Shown here: in pieces, positions 52,159 through 62,218 of the stretch | Layout: the number at the start of each line of letters is the position of its first letter | How positions within the stretch are numbered: the stretch's first letter is position 1 | Assembly (NCBI GenBank): GCA_022570795.1 | Contig: JAKUDP010000004.1 | Span: 2,356,001-2,420,000, forward strand | Source: Sphaerulina vaccinii | Lineage: Eukaryota > Ascomycota > Dothideomycetes > Mycosphaerellales > Mycosphaerellaceae | Direction of reading: 5' to 3' | Length of the DNA stretch: 64,000 bases | Notes under the pieces: generated by a model | Databases searched by the model: none | What the model was told of the DNA's origin: nothing | What the model saw: the letters and a program-made list of their open reading frames with translations, nothing else | Translations under genes and position numbers: made by a program

Positions 52159-52879
52159 CTATAGCTTGCCTTGCAGAAGATTCCCAATCATTTCCCGTCC
52201 AGTAACAGCAGTCGTCCTCCACAACGTCGGGAAATCCAACGTACTCGAGAACGTATCCGCATACCCAAAGCCCAGCATCGGTGGAATCCAACCTCGAGCA
52301 TACTCGAGTGCGAAACAGCTAGAGTCCATCTTGTATTGCTTGACTTCTCCTCTCCTGAGATGATGTACGGAGCCAGCAGGATAGACTTCAGGCTCAAAAG
52401 GGTTTGTTGAAGGGTCATAGGCTAGTTGTGTTCCTGTCAAGATGTGGAAATAGTCGTCTGCTGTGTGGCGGCCTGTGTGACCTTCTGTTCCGATGGAGGT
52501 TCCGAAGATTATGAGGTATTCTGTTATGCCTAGAAATGGAAACGTCAATGGGAGCTCTGTGATGATGGAGGGAGGATGGCGACTTACTAGCGTGTATGAT
52601 ATACATAGCACCCATAGCTCCACCAGCATTATTGAAAATCCATTCTTGTTCGAAGTTCAAATGTGGCTTGACAGAGTCGATCGCTGATAATTCGGAGATG
52701 ATGCTGGAGACTATGGCTTGAGTATTGTTACCATGTTGGTCGATGGCGCTGAGAGCAATCTTGTGCAGTTGAGCTGGGTTGAAGATGTAGAAGTTCTCGA
52801 GATTGGCTTCGAGGACTGTGTAGATTCCATAGAATGCGGCGAAGAGCAGGACAAATAGGGAAAGTTTTGTGTAGTCCAT
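52159..52879 (-). CDS. ERG2: C-8 sterol isomerase Erg2
   Basis: Two exons, 52879-52588 and 52529-52159 (58-bp intron, donor GTAAGT, acceptor TAG), give 220 residues, the family length. An N-terminal membrane anchor ([20 protein letters not shown]) is followed by the cupin-like ERG2/sigma-1 receptor fold: [69 protein letters not shown] and [15 protein letters not shown]. The catalytic acids of the family correspond to the E in GTEGHTG and the D in ADDYFHI. It moves the sterol double bond from C8 to C7 at the ER in ergosterol synthesis. The start at MDYT is chosen over an upstream frame lacking ATG. Confidence 0.95.
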
Positions 52880-53498
52880 CTTCGGACGATTTGCTTGACT
52901 TTGTTCTTGAGGAAAGGGTGCCGGATTGGCAGTATGAAACAGTGGTTGAAGATCTAAGACAAGACAAGACAAGAAGAAGGAGATGTCGGTATTGTTGTGT
53001 TGTGTTGTGTGTATTTGTTGATATGTGAGGTGCTTACCATGGCCTGAGCTGAGATTGGCCTGAGCTTGGCGGATCACAAGATCGTATGAGGGCTTGTGCC
53101 TCTCTTTTCATTTCTTCTCCACATCAAGGACGTTGTGTAATATCCGTCGTCACGTAACATGGTGCTACATTGGGGTGGCGAGAGGGCAAGAGGGACGATA
53201 AGTATGGATGGACTGGAGACACTGCTGTGGCTCGTCAATGATTCCGCGGGCACGAAGAGAGTAGTACTGAGCAGTAACATTTATTATGTTGACATCTCTA
53301 GCAGTCAAGTCATATCTCACGTCAATCATAGGCCATTCTAGAACGCTTTCAAACCACACAAAAGCTCGCTCAATCGCTCCCAAATGCCCTCGATGCATGA
53401 CCTTTGCAATTGGTATCGTGGTCGAGGCTCTAACAAGCTCACATCACATAGTACAAGCAGGCCAATACCTCCGCACCAACCTCGTCCCAGATTCTCAA
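52880..53498. other. ERG2 promoter and flank with short tandem repeats
   Basis: Contains an (AAGAC)n run at 52956-52975 and a (TGTTG)n-like run at 52992-53010, both within 135 bp of the ERG2 ATG and probably in its leader or promoter. No other gene seen. Confidence 0.5.
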
Positions 53499-55163
53499 TC
53501 AACCAGTAACCCGTCTTACCCACAGGCCCTCGTCCTCGCCCAATCCTTCCTTCCGCCTCGCTCTCGCGATCGAGATACCAATCTCTCTCTCCTCGAGCCT
53601 GATCTCCTCCAATCTCCCTCGCAATGTCTCGAGCTCTTTCTTCGCCTGTCGAACTTCAGCGAAAGCAACATCCATGGGACTTGCGTTCTCAATCTTCGCA
53701 TTTTCCGCAATAGCCTTCTCAATGTTCCTTCGTTGTAAGAGCATGTCCTGCTCTTTGGCCAGTAGATTCTCGAGGTGAGACATATTGCTGGCAGGAGACA
53801 AGATGTCTGGTGGAGGAGGCAAGGTCTTCTTCGTTGAGCCCGGAGCTTCCTCTGTTGCAGAGCGTTGATGATGGGAGGTAACGATGTTGAGCTTCCTCGA
53901 CTTGGTTGCCGAAGCCTCACTATCGACAGGAGAAGTCGGAGTAGAAGAGGATACTTTGCGATTTGGTTGAGGATTCCACTCCTCGCGTTCCTGGTGCTTT
54001 GGGACAGGTCGATGGCGAGACAAGATAGACTGGACTGGAGGTGCTTTATACTTGGTAGGCACGATAGCAGGAGGACTGGGTGGAGGTGAGTCCGGACGGT
54101 TCTGGTTGATGTTTGGCATTGGTGGCAGGCCCGAGTGCACTGTGCTCCAGCTGAAACGACTGACAGCTGCGTCTTCGCCTAGTCGAGACATTTGGTGGCC
54201 GTATCGTGGTTCAGATTCGATCGAGCGACCAGTGGAAGGTCTGTCCGTAGAAGGACGACTACCCAGGTCAAATGAAGGTCGAGCTGGTGTTGTACCTCCG
54301 TAGGTTGTCCAGCTGAAACGACTGTTCAGGTAACGTTCACCTCGTGAGATCTCGTCTACACTTTGGCAGTCGTGGTCGCGTGAGGGTGGTGGGCTTGGGC
54401 TTAGCTGGGGTTGGAGTGGTGGTATATTCTCAGATTGGGATGTCGAACGTGGCGCAGGCTTACGCTTGATCTCGATCAGTCTCGCAGTTGGGCAAGGTGT
54501 CTCAGGTAAGGCATTGGCACGAGCATTAGCTGAAACCTGACTCGGCGCGTCTCGACTTTGATATGCAAAGTCCGCAACATCTGACACAAGTGTACGCTCG
54601 TAATTCGAGTTCGGGGATGTAATGGTCTGCCAATCACTTCCTGGTGGTATTGATCTTTCCATATCACTGTCTCTCAGAGCAGAAACCGGCGAGTTCTCCT
54701 TGGAGCTTGGGGTCTCCGGCCAGTGTCTGCGGACCTCATACGCGTCTCTCGATGGTTTCCGAGAAGGCTGCTTCACTTCGGGACCTGCGGATTTCCTGCT
54801 TTGACTACTTTCGCGAGGACGACCAATTTTGGACATGTCCAACTTGGAAGGCTTGTGGAGCATAGAACGGACCTGCCTGAAGATGGGAAGTCTCGACTGT
54901 CTGACCTGGGGTCCATGATCTGGGATTTCTTGGGAAAGTGAATGCTGGTGATAGTGATGGTTCTGCTTCTCCTTCTGCACTTTCAAGGGTGGGATATCCG
55001 GCATGACAGAGTCTCTGAATGTGTTCTTATATTCGTCCTCGCTGTAGATAGATGCAGAAGGTGCCAGTGACTTCCGGCCGGGTTGCTGGATCCATGGCTG
55101 GTCCTTCATCAGCGAGTACTGAGGTGCCGGCGTGGTATGCATCCGCTGGACAGCGGGGCTCAT
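53499..55163 (-). CDS. Uncharacterised proline/serine-rich protein with C-terminal coiled coil
   Basis: Single exon, 554 residues. Mostly disordered, Ser/Pro/Arg-rich. A motif is repeated twice, SRFSWTTYGG and SRFSWSTVHSG, typical of a family of fungal scaffold-like proteins and possibly a phosphorylated binding motif. Pro-rich stretches such as DSPPPSPPAIVP could bind SH3 domains. The C-terminal 90 residues are a charged coiled coil (LLAKEQDMLLQRRNIEKAIA, EVRQAKKELETLRGRLEEIR). No catalytic domain. I infer a cytoskeletal or signalling adaptor; the exact role is unknown. Confidence 0.8.
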   Translation of the reverse strand: MSPAVQRMHTTPAPQYSLMKDQPWIQQPGRKSLAPSASIYSEDEYKNTFRDSVMPDIPPLKVQKEKQNHHYHQHSLSQEIPDHGPQVRQSRLPIFRQVRSMLHKPSKLDMSKIGRPRESSQSRKSAGPEVKQPSRKPSRDAYEVRRHWPETPSSKENSPVSALRDSDMERSIPPGSDWQTITSPNSNYERTLVSDVADFAYQSRDAPSQVSANARANALPETPCPTARLIEIKRKPAPRSTSQSENIPPLQPQLSPSPPPSRDHDCQSVDEISRGERYLNSRFSWTTYGGTTPARPSFDLGSRPSTDRPSTGRSIESEPRYGHQMSRLGEDAAVSRFSWSTVHSGLPPMPNINQNRPDSPPPSPPAIVPTKYKAPPVQSILSRHRPVPKHQEREEWNPQPNRKVSSSTPTSPVDSEASATKSRKLNIVTSHHQRSATEEAPGSTKKTLPPPPDILSPASNMSHLENLLAKEQDMLLQRRNIEKAIAENAKIENASPMDVAFAEVRQAKKELETLRGRLEEIRLEEREIGISIARARRKEGLGEDEGLWVRRVTG

Positions 55164-55736
55164 GATGCGTTCCGGCGTGATTCAATCAGGATACTGTTAC
55201 CGACACGTGCATCTCACGCTGCTCATAGTTCTTGTTGGTCTTCTTGTGAAGAGGTCAGTTGGTGATGTGGGGTGATCAGTTGGTGATAAGAAGGAAGAAT
55301 GTCGGCTGATATGAGTTGGTGTTGACGCTCGGGACTTTCGTAGATCGTTGTTGAACCGCGATCACAACATTTCAGGAAAGTGGTGAAGAACATGTGGCTA
55401 TGGATGGTCCCTGGGACTCGAAGGTCAGTCAACGGCCGTCTGATCCACGATGGTTTGCAGCAGGCGAACACTGCGAAATTGCATTGTCGTGTTCTCACAT
55501 CTCAGCCTTTTGTCAGCGTTCAGACATGAAACCGCACGTGCTTAAGCGCTAGTGACAACGGCTGAACGATAGCCAATGAAGTCGCATGAACAGCGCGTTT
55601 CAGATGCATACCGCTGGCGACGGCAGAAGCGGACCGATGACCGAGACGCCAACTGGGAGACTCATCGGTGTTTGTGCTGCTTACCAGCGATCTCATCCAT
55701 ACCACTCTTCACACTTGCACCTCCGATCTCGATCAA
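55164..55736. other. Divergent promoter region
   Basis: A 573-bp stretch between the adaptor gene and DAP1 start codons. Direct TTGGTGAT/GTTGGTGAT words recur at 55257-55282. No gene seen. Confidence 0.45.
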
Positions 55737-56417
55737 ATGGCCGACAGTGAGCTGGGCAACTTTATCATTCACTTCACCCAGATTCTAACAGACACGCGGC
55801 AGGTACGAATACGGTCGAGCCTCCGGTCGGTGGAGTGTACGTCTCATGTCCAGCTTTCCGACAAGCAAGCCACCAAGGCTAGAACTGCTGTCAAATCTCC
55901 CAGCATAGGTTGACTTAGGCTGACTTCTCTTCCTTCACTCAGAGCGACCATTGCAACTCCAATCAACCTTATCCTGCTCTCGCTATTCATGGTCCTCATC
56001 TACATGCGCTTGCGGCCAAATAAGACAGTCCCCACCCTGCCAGTCGCTCCTGCCCCAACCGTTTTCAAGGTCTTTACACCTCCTCAGCTCGAACCGTTCA
56101 ATGGGAACAACGGCAAGCCAATCTACTTTGCTGTCAAGGGCAAGGTGTTTGATGTGTCGTCTGGTCGCAACTTCTATGGTCCGGGCGGGCCATACCAGAA
56201 CTTCGCAGGCAGGGATGCTTCGAGAGGACTGGCATGTGGTAGCTTTGATCCAGAGATGTTGACAGAGGACCTCAATGGTCCGCTCGACAAGCTAGAAGAT
56301 CTTGGTGGTGAAGAGATGGAGGCACTCAGAGGATGGGAAGAGAGATTCAACGAGAAGTATCTTGTTGTGGGCAAGCTCGTGCCTGTGGGACATCCTGAAG
56401 CTGAGCCAGACGAGTAA
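55737..56417 (+). CDS. DAP1: Dap1-like heme-binding protein (MAPR family)
   Basis: My preferred model joins 55737-55746 to 55945-56417, giving 160 residues beginning MADTTIATPINLILLSLF. The donor is GTGAGC after 10 nt. The acceptor used is AG at 55943-55944; the stronger CAG two bases upstream would break the frame, so exon 1 is uncertain. The rest is secure: one membrane span, then a cytochrome-b5-like domain with FTPPQLEPFNG, YFAVKGKVFDVSSGRNFYGP, GGPYQNFAGRDASRGLACGS and the heme-ligand tyrosines in FYGPGGPYQNF. Dap1/PGRMC1 proteins bind heme, sit at the ER and support Erg11 (CYP51) activity in sterol synthesis. The C-terminus is acidic. Confidence 0.85.
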
Positions 56418-56837
56418 ACCATACCTCGTGAGACCACGCGAGTGTGGATCATGGTCAACTGCAGCGTTGAGCGTTTATGAAGTCACGAAAGGTCTCTGCC
56501 ATAGCGGCATAGCCATGCATATCAAAAGGAGGGAACTGGACAAACGTCAGTTCATGAGTACCAGGTATGCTCGTTTCACCTTCACAAGCAGCACTGAACA
56601 ATGCCCACTGTGGCTACACAATTCTCCTGCTCATAGCTGCAAACCACGGTAACAGGCAACGTCTTTGCTTCACAGTGCTACACAGCCAAGAACTGGAATG
56701 TATCACATTCTGGTCACAACTTACCCCACACCTAAGAAAAGACAATGCCGCTCCTCTACACTGACTTTGCCAGAGTGCTCTCCCAGCTATATCTGGAACA
56801 AGTTCGCGAGTCGTCAACAAGTACGGATACAAACATA
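56418..56837. other. Intergenic stretch
   Basis: 3' flank of DAP1 and upstream region of the small-gene cluster. No gene seen. Confidence 0.5.
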
Positions 56838-57287
56838 ATGTCTAAAGATATACAAGGACTACGCGAACAGATTCGCGGTATGTACAGCTCCTGCCAACTT
56901 GGACCACACAATCTGACATGACATATCACAACAACGAATGCCATGGTTCTCTTCCCAAAGGTCGTAGACTTATACCTATCGACTATGCCCGCCAACCAAA
57001 GACTACGAAGCCAACAATACCTCGCGGCCTGCATCTTCGATATTGTAGTCAGTCGTCCCTTCCGTGGAAAGTACTCGGCGCGACTCATATGCGGCACTGG
57101 TACAACACATCAAGTACTGGCACGAACGACACCTGATAACAGCGATCTGGAAGAAGCTTTAAGAGCGCTCTGCGATGTGGGGGCAGAGGGGTTGAGCGGG
57201 AGGATGAATGGAGATGATGTTCAGGTCTTCCGGGATGGGAATACCTTCCAGACTGCTGCTGGGAACTATGACCATAGCTTTGTATGA
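56838..57287 (+). CDS. GLRxQI/ANAxxLF family, copy 2 (splice acceptor altered)
   Basis: Exon 1, 56838-56877, encodes MSKDIQGLREQIR and ends in phase 1 with donor GTATGT. The homologous second exon would be 56935-57287 (starts ANAMVLFPKVVDLYL), giving 130 residues in frame. At the position where the paralogs have CAG or TAG, this copy has CAA, so the acceptor AG is missing. The branch site CTGAC is present. The second-exon frame nevertheless remains open for 115 codons and can start at its own ATG (56943). Either the loss is recent, a non-AG or cryptic site is used, or the short form is made. Function of the family unknown. Confidence 0.5.
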
Positions 57288-57606
57288 GCACATTCTGCAG
57301 AGACGAACAAGTTGGCATCCGCAGCAGACTGCACTTCCACTCACAGCCATTGGAACTTCGTCCCATGGCCGTGCCAAGCCATTCGCTGTCGGCTTCTATC
57401 ATTCTTACTTTCCCAGGAACAGGGTATGTCTTTTGATTGCGATCACACTCATCACTTGCAGGTGTCAACGACCGCGACTCATCCCTCCTGAAACATATCA
57501 ACACATTGTCACCAGCATAAGCAGGACACCCAGGACGATACTACCCGTACTCGAACGAGAGGCACGAGCGCCATATCACAAGCTATTCTGGGAACGAGCC
57601 CACACC

Positions 57607-58070
57607 ATGGCGACTCAGGACATCCAAGGGCTACGTGAGCAGATTTTATGTACTGAAGACGCGACTCTTCGTGCGAGTCTCTTACCTGCTGACGCTTCGT
57701 AGCAAATGCATCGATACTGTTCAACAGACCGAAGCAAGACTTCGAAGTCGGCATTATCAAACACCGTGTGGAGACTGACTATGATGCCATGATCACTGAC
57801 CAAATGAGACCTGGCGATATACTAGCAGCTACCTTTTTGATGGGATCCAAAGCTCCAGAATACGCGCGAATCGCATGCAGTTCTCCGCAAGACGCGTTGA
57901 ACGGACTACTTGACGTTCTTGCCGAAGGTATCTACCTCAAGATATGGCGCAAATCAGCGCCGTGGTGGCGGGATCGTAGCAAAGGTAGTTGCATAATAGT
58001 TCAGGCTGCACATGGTTGCTTCAACGGCACGAGTCTCGCGAGCTTGAAAGATGAGGATTGGGCGGGATGA
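57607..58070 (+). CDS. GLRxQI/ANAxxLF family, copy 3
   Basis: Two exons, 57607-57649 and 57703-58070 (53-bp intron, donor GTACTG, branch CTGAC, acceptor TAG), give 136 residues. Exon 1 MATQDIQGLREQIL is followed by SNASILFNRPKQDFEVGII directly after the intron. A hydrophobic helix DALNGLLDVLAEGIYLKIWR and a Trp-rich part SAPWWRDRSKG follow, ending LASLKDEDWAG. No signal peptide or membrane span. The same exon-1 length (43 nt) and intron phase as the copy at 58819 show common descent. No family recognised. The 319-bp gap before it holds no other gene. Confidence 0.65.
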
Positions 58071-58346
58071 TAAGCATAAAACATGCTGTAGAAGAGGTGG
58101 CGATATTGACGTTCTGGAATGGAGCCGGAATGTCGAGAAGACGAACAAGGAGAACTAAGTGCGTATCGCACTGGTACCGCGCCACTGGAACTGATGTCTC
58201 CATTCGAATGCGCTGCTTCTACCTGGCCACGCTTTCGCATTCAACGCCATGGTCGCCAGTGATGTTCCCCGAACACGCCAATCGCTGCCTCATACTTATC
58301 TTGCCTTGCCACAAGCAAGAACGCATCACAAAGCCAACAACAACCA

Positions 58347-58819
58347 TCAGCGATTCAAGACCAAGGCCGCAGGATCCAACTCGTTCTCATTCAGCAACCC
58401 GCCCAGAGAGTCGCCGATATACTCACCAAGAGCGTGCTTAACCCACCTATGACCTCCGTGCTTTGCCCAAATCGCAGGCTTCTGTTGGTACTTCACCAAT
58501 AGCCCATCGGCTAGCATGGTGAGTAATGTGGACAGCGCCATCTTAGGTGAAGGAGATGATCTTTGCGTTACTGCCATGACATGGTTAGGAAGATCGACAC
58601 CTGTGGTGATCATGGTGCCATAGCTCGTGGAGGTGGTACCATCTTTCCAGGTGTGGATTTCTGCCAGGATGCCGATGTAGAAGAGCAATTGAGGCTCGCC
58701 GAAGAGCAGCTTCGCATTTGCTGTTACATGATGGGGTTAGTGGCATTGCCAGCTTGAGGGAGGGTTTTCTTCTCACCGTCGATTTGTCCGCGGAGACCGA
58801 AGAGGTCTTGATCAGCCAT
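58347..58819 (-). CDS. GLRxQI/ANAxxLF family, copy 4
   Basis: Two exons, 58819-58777 and 58720-58347 (56-bp intron, donor GTGAGA, branch CTAAC, acceptor CAG), give 138 residues. MADQDLFGLRGQID is followed by ANAKLLFGEPQLLFYIGILA after the phase-1 intron. Then come YGTMITTGVDLPNHVMAVTQ, the helix MALSTLLTMLADGLLVKY, PAIWAKHGGHRWV and YIGDSLGGLLNENEL. It lies in opposite orientation to copies 2 and 3, tail to tail with copy 3 and 276 bp apart. The architecture suggests a small globular cytosolic protein; function unknown. Confidence 0.7.
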
Positions 58820-58910
58820 GGTTACCGGGAACTTCACACGCACGGCAAGGCCAAATGAGACAGGTTATACGACGGCTTGTTTGTGCTCTTGCCACTGCCT
58901 TCTATCAGTT

Positions 58911-59936
58911 TCACGGTCGAGCAAAGTCTACCTTCTTCTCCAGCACTCTCAGCTCAAAGGACGATGCAGAAGGACTACCTGCCATGATCTCAAGCAGCTC
59001 GTTAACCTCCTTGTGATAATCTCTCTCGTGAAGAGATATTCCAGCGTGCCGGACAACCTCCCTAGCGAGCACTAACGGCGATATGCCATAATCGACCTTA
59101 ATCGACTCGTGACCAGAGCTGCAGATATTGAGCAGCGCAAAGACATGGTCGCGACTATCTTCACACGCAAAGCACCGGAAGGCCTTGATCGCTTCCAGCA
59201 ATGTCAGGTTGCCGTTCTGCTGACGTGCCAACTTCTTGTGCGTAGGTATTTCAAATGACAGCTGAGCATACGCATCGAATGTTGGAAACCTCTTTAGACA
59301 CCATGCGAACATGTGTACATGTGTTTTCTTCCAGTCTTTGATGACGCCTATGCCACACATCCACCATGCGTGCTTGACTAGGTATAGTTCCTGAACGGTC
59401 CAAAGCCGGCTGTAGAATGGCCTCGAAGCGAGTGCGTTCGTCTGATCGTACAGACGTGAGAAATTGGCGTGGAATTGATTCTCTCCGAGGGACTCATCGT
59501 AGGCGTAAACATCTTCACTTCCATCCGCATGTGGACCTAGGCTTGCTGCGACTAGCACTGCTTGGCGGAAGATCTTGCCCATCATCTGTACTTGAACATT
59601 TTTCTCTTGTACATCTTTTTGACTGATGCAGATCGAGTCGATCCAGATGAGCGAGTCTGCTAGGTGGAGTGATGTTTGCCATAGGGCATAGCGACAAGTC
59701 TGTCGTATTCTGATCCTCTTCTGGTTGACAATGATCTCCACGGTCTCTGTTGAGTCACCCCAAGCATATGATATTGCTTGGAAGGCAGGCGCATTGTCCA
59801 GGTCATAGACGGCGAGCTCGTATTCAAGAGTGCCATCGTTTCTAGTTCCAGGCAGAAGTTGAAGAAGGCGAACCTGCCTTGAAGCCTCCGTGAGCGACGG
59901 GTGTGCGAATGTAGCTTGTGTTGGTGACAGTTCCAT
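58911..59936 (-). CDS. HET-domain protein, short form
   Basis: Single exon, 341 residues, ATG at 59936. The heterokaryon-incompatibility domain is complete through its core: FQAISYAWGDS, SLIWIDSICISQKDVQEKNV, QVQMMGKIFRQAVLVAASLG, FYSRLWTVQELYLVKHAWWM and the later EDSRDHVFALLNICS. HET proteins control non-self recognition and programmed cell death after hyphal fusion. Family members often exceed 600 residues; this one ends about 70 residues past the DSRDHVFALL motif, so it is either a short form or C-terminally truncated. It lies 92 bp from copy 4 of the small gene family, on the same strand. Confidence 0.9.
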   Translation of the reverse strand: MELSPTQATFAHPSLTEASRQVRLLQLLPGTRNDGTLEYELAVYDLDNAPAFQAISYAWGDSTETVEIIVNQKRIRIRQTCRYALWQTSLHLADSLIWIDSICISQKDVQEKNVQVQMMGKIFRQAVLVAASLGPHADGSEDVYAYDESLGENQFHANFSRLYDQTNALASRPFYSRLWTVQELYLVKHAWWMCGIGVIKDWKKTHVHMFAWCLKRFPTFDAYAQLSFEIPTHKKLARQQNGNLTLLEAIKAFRCFACEDSRDHVFALLNICSSGHESIKVDYGISPLVLAREVVRHAGISLHERDYHKEVNELLEIMAGSPSASSFELRVLEKKVDFARP

Positions 59937-60342
59937 GACTGATGTGTTGTCCGACGAGAATGATCAAGTCACATCTGGCTCCAAGTTAACTTGGGGATCC
60001 GTCTCTATTGTATTCGTACTTCTGCGGCAAGCGCTGCGTTGTCGCAGAATCCAGGCTCGAATGTGAGGGAATAGAGCTCCATTGTCTGCTATCCTCTTGG
60101 ACACTCTCGTATCGGATGTTTCATGTGCCGCTAGTCGCCGTGTTTGCGGTAGCAATTTAATGTTGCTCTCGTAGTTCTAGCATCCATTGTTCTACCCACG
60201 TTGTTGGTGGCACGCTGGTCAGTGCTACCTCTCAGCCTTACACACGATTGTGTTATGGGACACACGCACACCACGTGCTGATGTGACAGATAGACAGAAC
60301 TAGAAGGGGGTATCAGTGTCGTGCAATATGGGAAGCTGGAAC
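59937..60342. other. Upstream region of the HET gene
   Basis: A 406-bp stretch between the HET start and the small gene's stop. It could hold a second exon of the small gene at 60343: a frame is open after an AG near 60304-60303, but this is unproven. Confidence 0.4.
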
Positions 60343-60513
60343 TTACTGCGCCTTGCCGAATGTTCCCGGAGCATACTCTTTGTTGCCAAAGTTAGTATCC
60401 ACGTGGGCGGTATCGTGCGATCTTGGCGGGGTGTTGTTGGTGTCGCGTAAGCGTACATTCGCTCGACGGCTGTTGTCGACTAAGCCATTGATGTTAAGAT
60501 CATCTGGTAGCAT
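60343..60513 (-). CDS. Small hydrophilic protein, 56 residues
   Basis: ATG at 60513 to TAA at 60345-60343. Reads MLPDDLNINGLVDNSRRANV, then TPPRSHDTAHVDTNFGNKEY and APGTFGKAQ. Hydrophilic, no signal peptide or span. It looks coding rather than chance (even composition, little Cys, Trp or Leu bias). The stop codon lies inside a strong GTAAGT donor word, so the C-terminus may continue in a downstream exon. No family recognised. Confidence 0.5.
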   Translation of the reverse strand: MLPDDLNINGLVDNSRRANVRLRDTNNTPPRSHDTAHVDTNFGNKEYAPGTFGKAQ

Positions 60514-60582
60514 TGTTGATGGCACAACTCAGAGCGGCTTCGCTCGAGCGCGCTGAACTTCTTCACGATTGCCAATGCCACC

Positions 60583-61918
60583 TCACAATACCTCAACAAT
60601 CTTCTCATCCTCATCCTCCTCCAACTCCACAAACCTCCCCTTGTCTGCTCCTTCTGCCGCCTGCTGCGCCTCAGCCATCTTCCTCGCCTCCTCCTGAGGA
60701 TCCGGATCGCCCTCCTCTCCTCTCTGCAAAACTTGCACTAAACGATCAACTGACTCTCTAACCTCTTCGTTCTCATTCTTCTCATGCAGTTCTCTCACAA
60801 TAGGGTAGACTTTCACATCTCTCAGCAATTTTCTCCCCTCGGCTGTGGTTGTCAAAAGGAGCAGCGTCTCGAGATGGATGCAAATAATGTCGTTCTGAGG
60901 TTCTCTCTCCTTATCAGGAGGTAGAAGTTGACATTCATCTAGCATGCCCTCTGAATCTTCATCGGGATATTCTTCGCTGCCCATTAGTGGGAGTAAGATG
61001 TAGGGCAGAAGACCAACGCCGCCATCTTCGGTTGCTGCGAGGAGTGTTTGATGAGAGTCAATGTCGAAGCAGACGTTCTTGATTGTACTCGCTACACCAT
61101 GTCTTCGTATCGTGGAAGCATGTTCGGTGAAGACTGTCAATTTACTGATCGGTAGGACTTTTTCGTCTGTGCCTTCTGTTCGTGGTGTTAGGAAGTGCGT
61201 TCTTCCGTCTTCGTGTTTGGAGAGGTCCGCGAAGACATAGCAGAGATAGTCGTAGTCCGCTTTGGGGTTGTATGAGCCTGAAGCGCCTTTGACGAAGCAG
61301 TCGAGGAGTTGGTCGATGGCGATGGGTGATGTGGAGAGCTGTTTGGGTATCTCGCGTTTCAGAGTTAGAAGTTTTGTGATTGAGTCGGACTTTGCGAGGT
61401 TGGCGAGGAGCATGCAGTGTTCGTTTGCATTGGGCTCTTTCGCATCCTGTACATATTTCGTCAGTAGGTGATCGAAGTGTCGGATCGAGAACATGTTTGG
61501 CTATGTTTCAGAATTGAACGTACTGTCACTCGTCGCAGTATCGACTCCAGACATGCATCGTCATCGATCAATTTCTTGACAATCTCTTCATCGTCTGTGA
61601 GGTTGACGAGAATTATCAGAGCGTTCTTGGCAATGGGCGCATAATCTTTTATCAGAAGTTTCAGGTCGGTGATGGGCTCGAGTTGGTTGCGCTTGAAGAG
61701 TGATGGTTGGGACGTCGAATAGCCAACGAGATTCTCAGCGGCTGGTCGTCATGTTAGCAGGTCTTCCGTATGTCCTCGATAGTGATATCACATCTTGCAT
61801 ACCGATCTGGCGAATCTGGGTATTTCCATGGTGGAGGAATTCGACGAGCTGTAGTCATCAGCATGGGAAGACCAACCACAAGTACGATACGACTAACCTC
61901 TTCAAGTTCTGTAGGCAT
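60583..61918 (-). CDS. HGH1: Hgh1 cochaperone (FAM203 family)
   Basis: Four exons, 61918-61898, 61848-61803, 61741-61524 and 61446-60583, give 1149 nt and 382 residues (yeast Hgh1 has 394). The start MPTELEELVEFLHHGNTQIR is typical, followed by armadillo-like helices: NLVGYSTSQPSLF, ITDLKLLIKDYAPIAKNALI, ILVNLTDDEEIVKKLIDDDA, LLANLAKSD, YDYLCYVFADLSKHEDGR, GVGLLPYILLPLMGSEEYPD and LETLLLLTTTAEGRKLLRD. The C-terminus is acidic (FVELEEDEDEKIVEVL). Hgh1 works with Hsp90 and TRiC/CCT in folding elongation factor eEF2. All introns are 49-77 bp with good acceptors. Confidence 0.93.
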
Positions 61919-62218
61919 AGTGAGTGTATGTAAGAAGTGTATATATAAGTGAAGTCAGTGCAACGACTTTTTATGTTTCACTCTCGAAGTAGAAGTCCAC
62001 TAGCGTGGTTTGTGGCTTGGATGGATCGGCAGTCTTTCCGAATGAGCCTGGACCTGGACTTGCTTGACTTTCATTGACAACCCAGACGCGATTTATCGAC
62101 TTCCACCACTTTGCGCCGCGCTGGCTACAGTGCCAGATACTCATCAGAACATATCAGCGCATGAGGTCCATACCATGAGAAGCGATCGCGAGTCGCGAAG
62201 ACCGAGTCTGGCGCAATC
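61919..62218. promoter_or_regulatory. Divergent promoter HGH1 / IMH1
   Basis: Exactly 300 bp between start codons. A TATATATAA stretch lies at about 61939-61948, close upstream of the HGH1 ATG. Confidence 0.5.
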
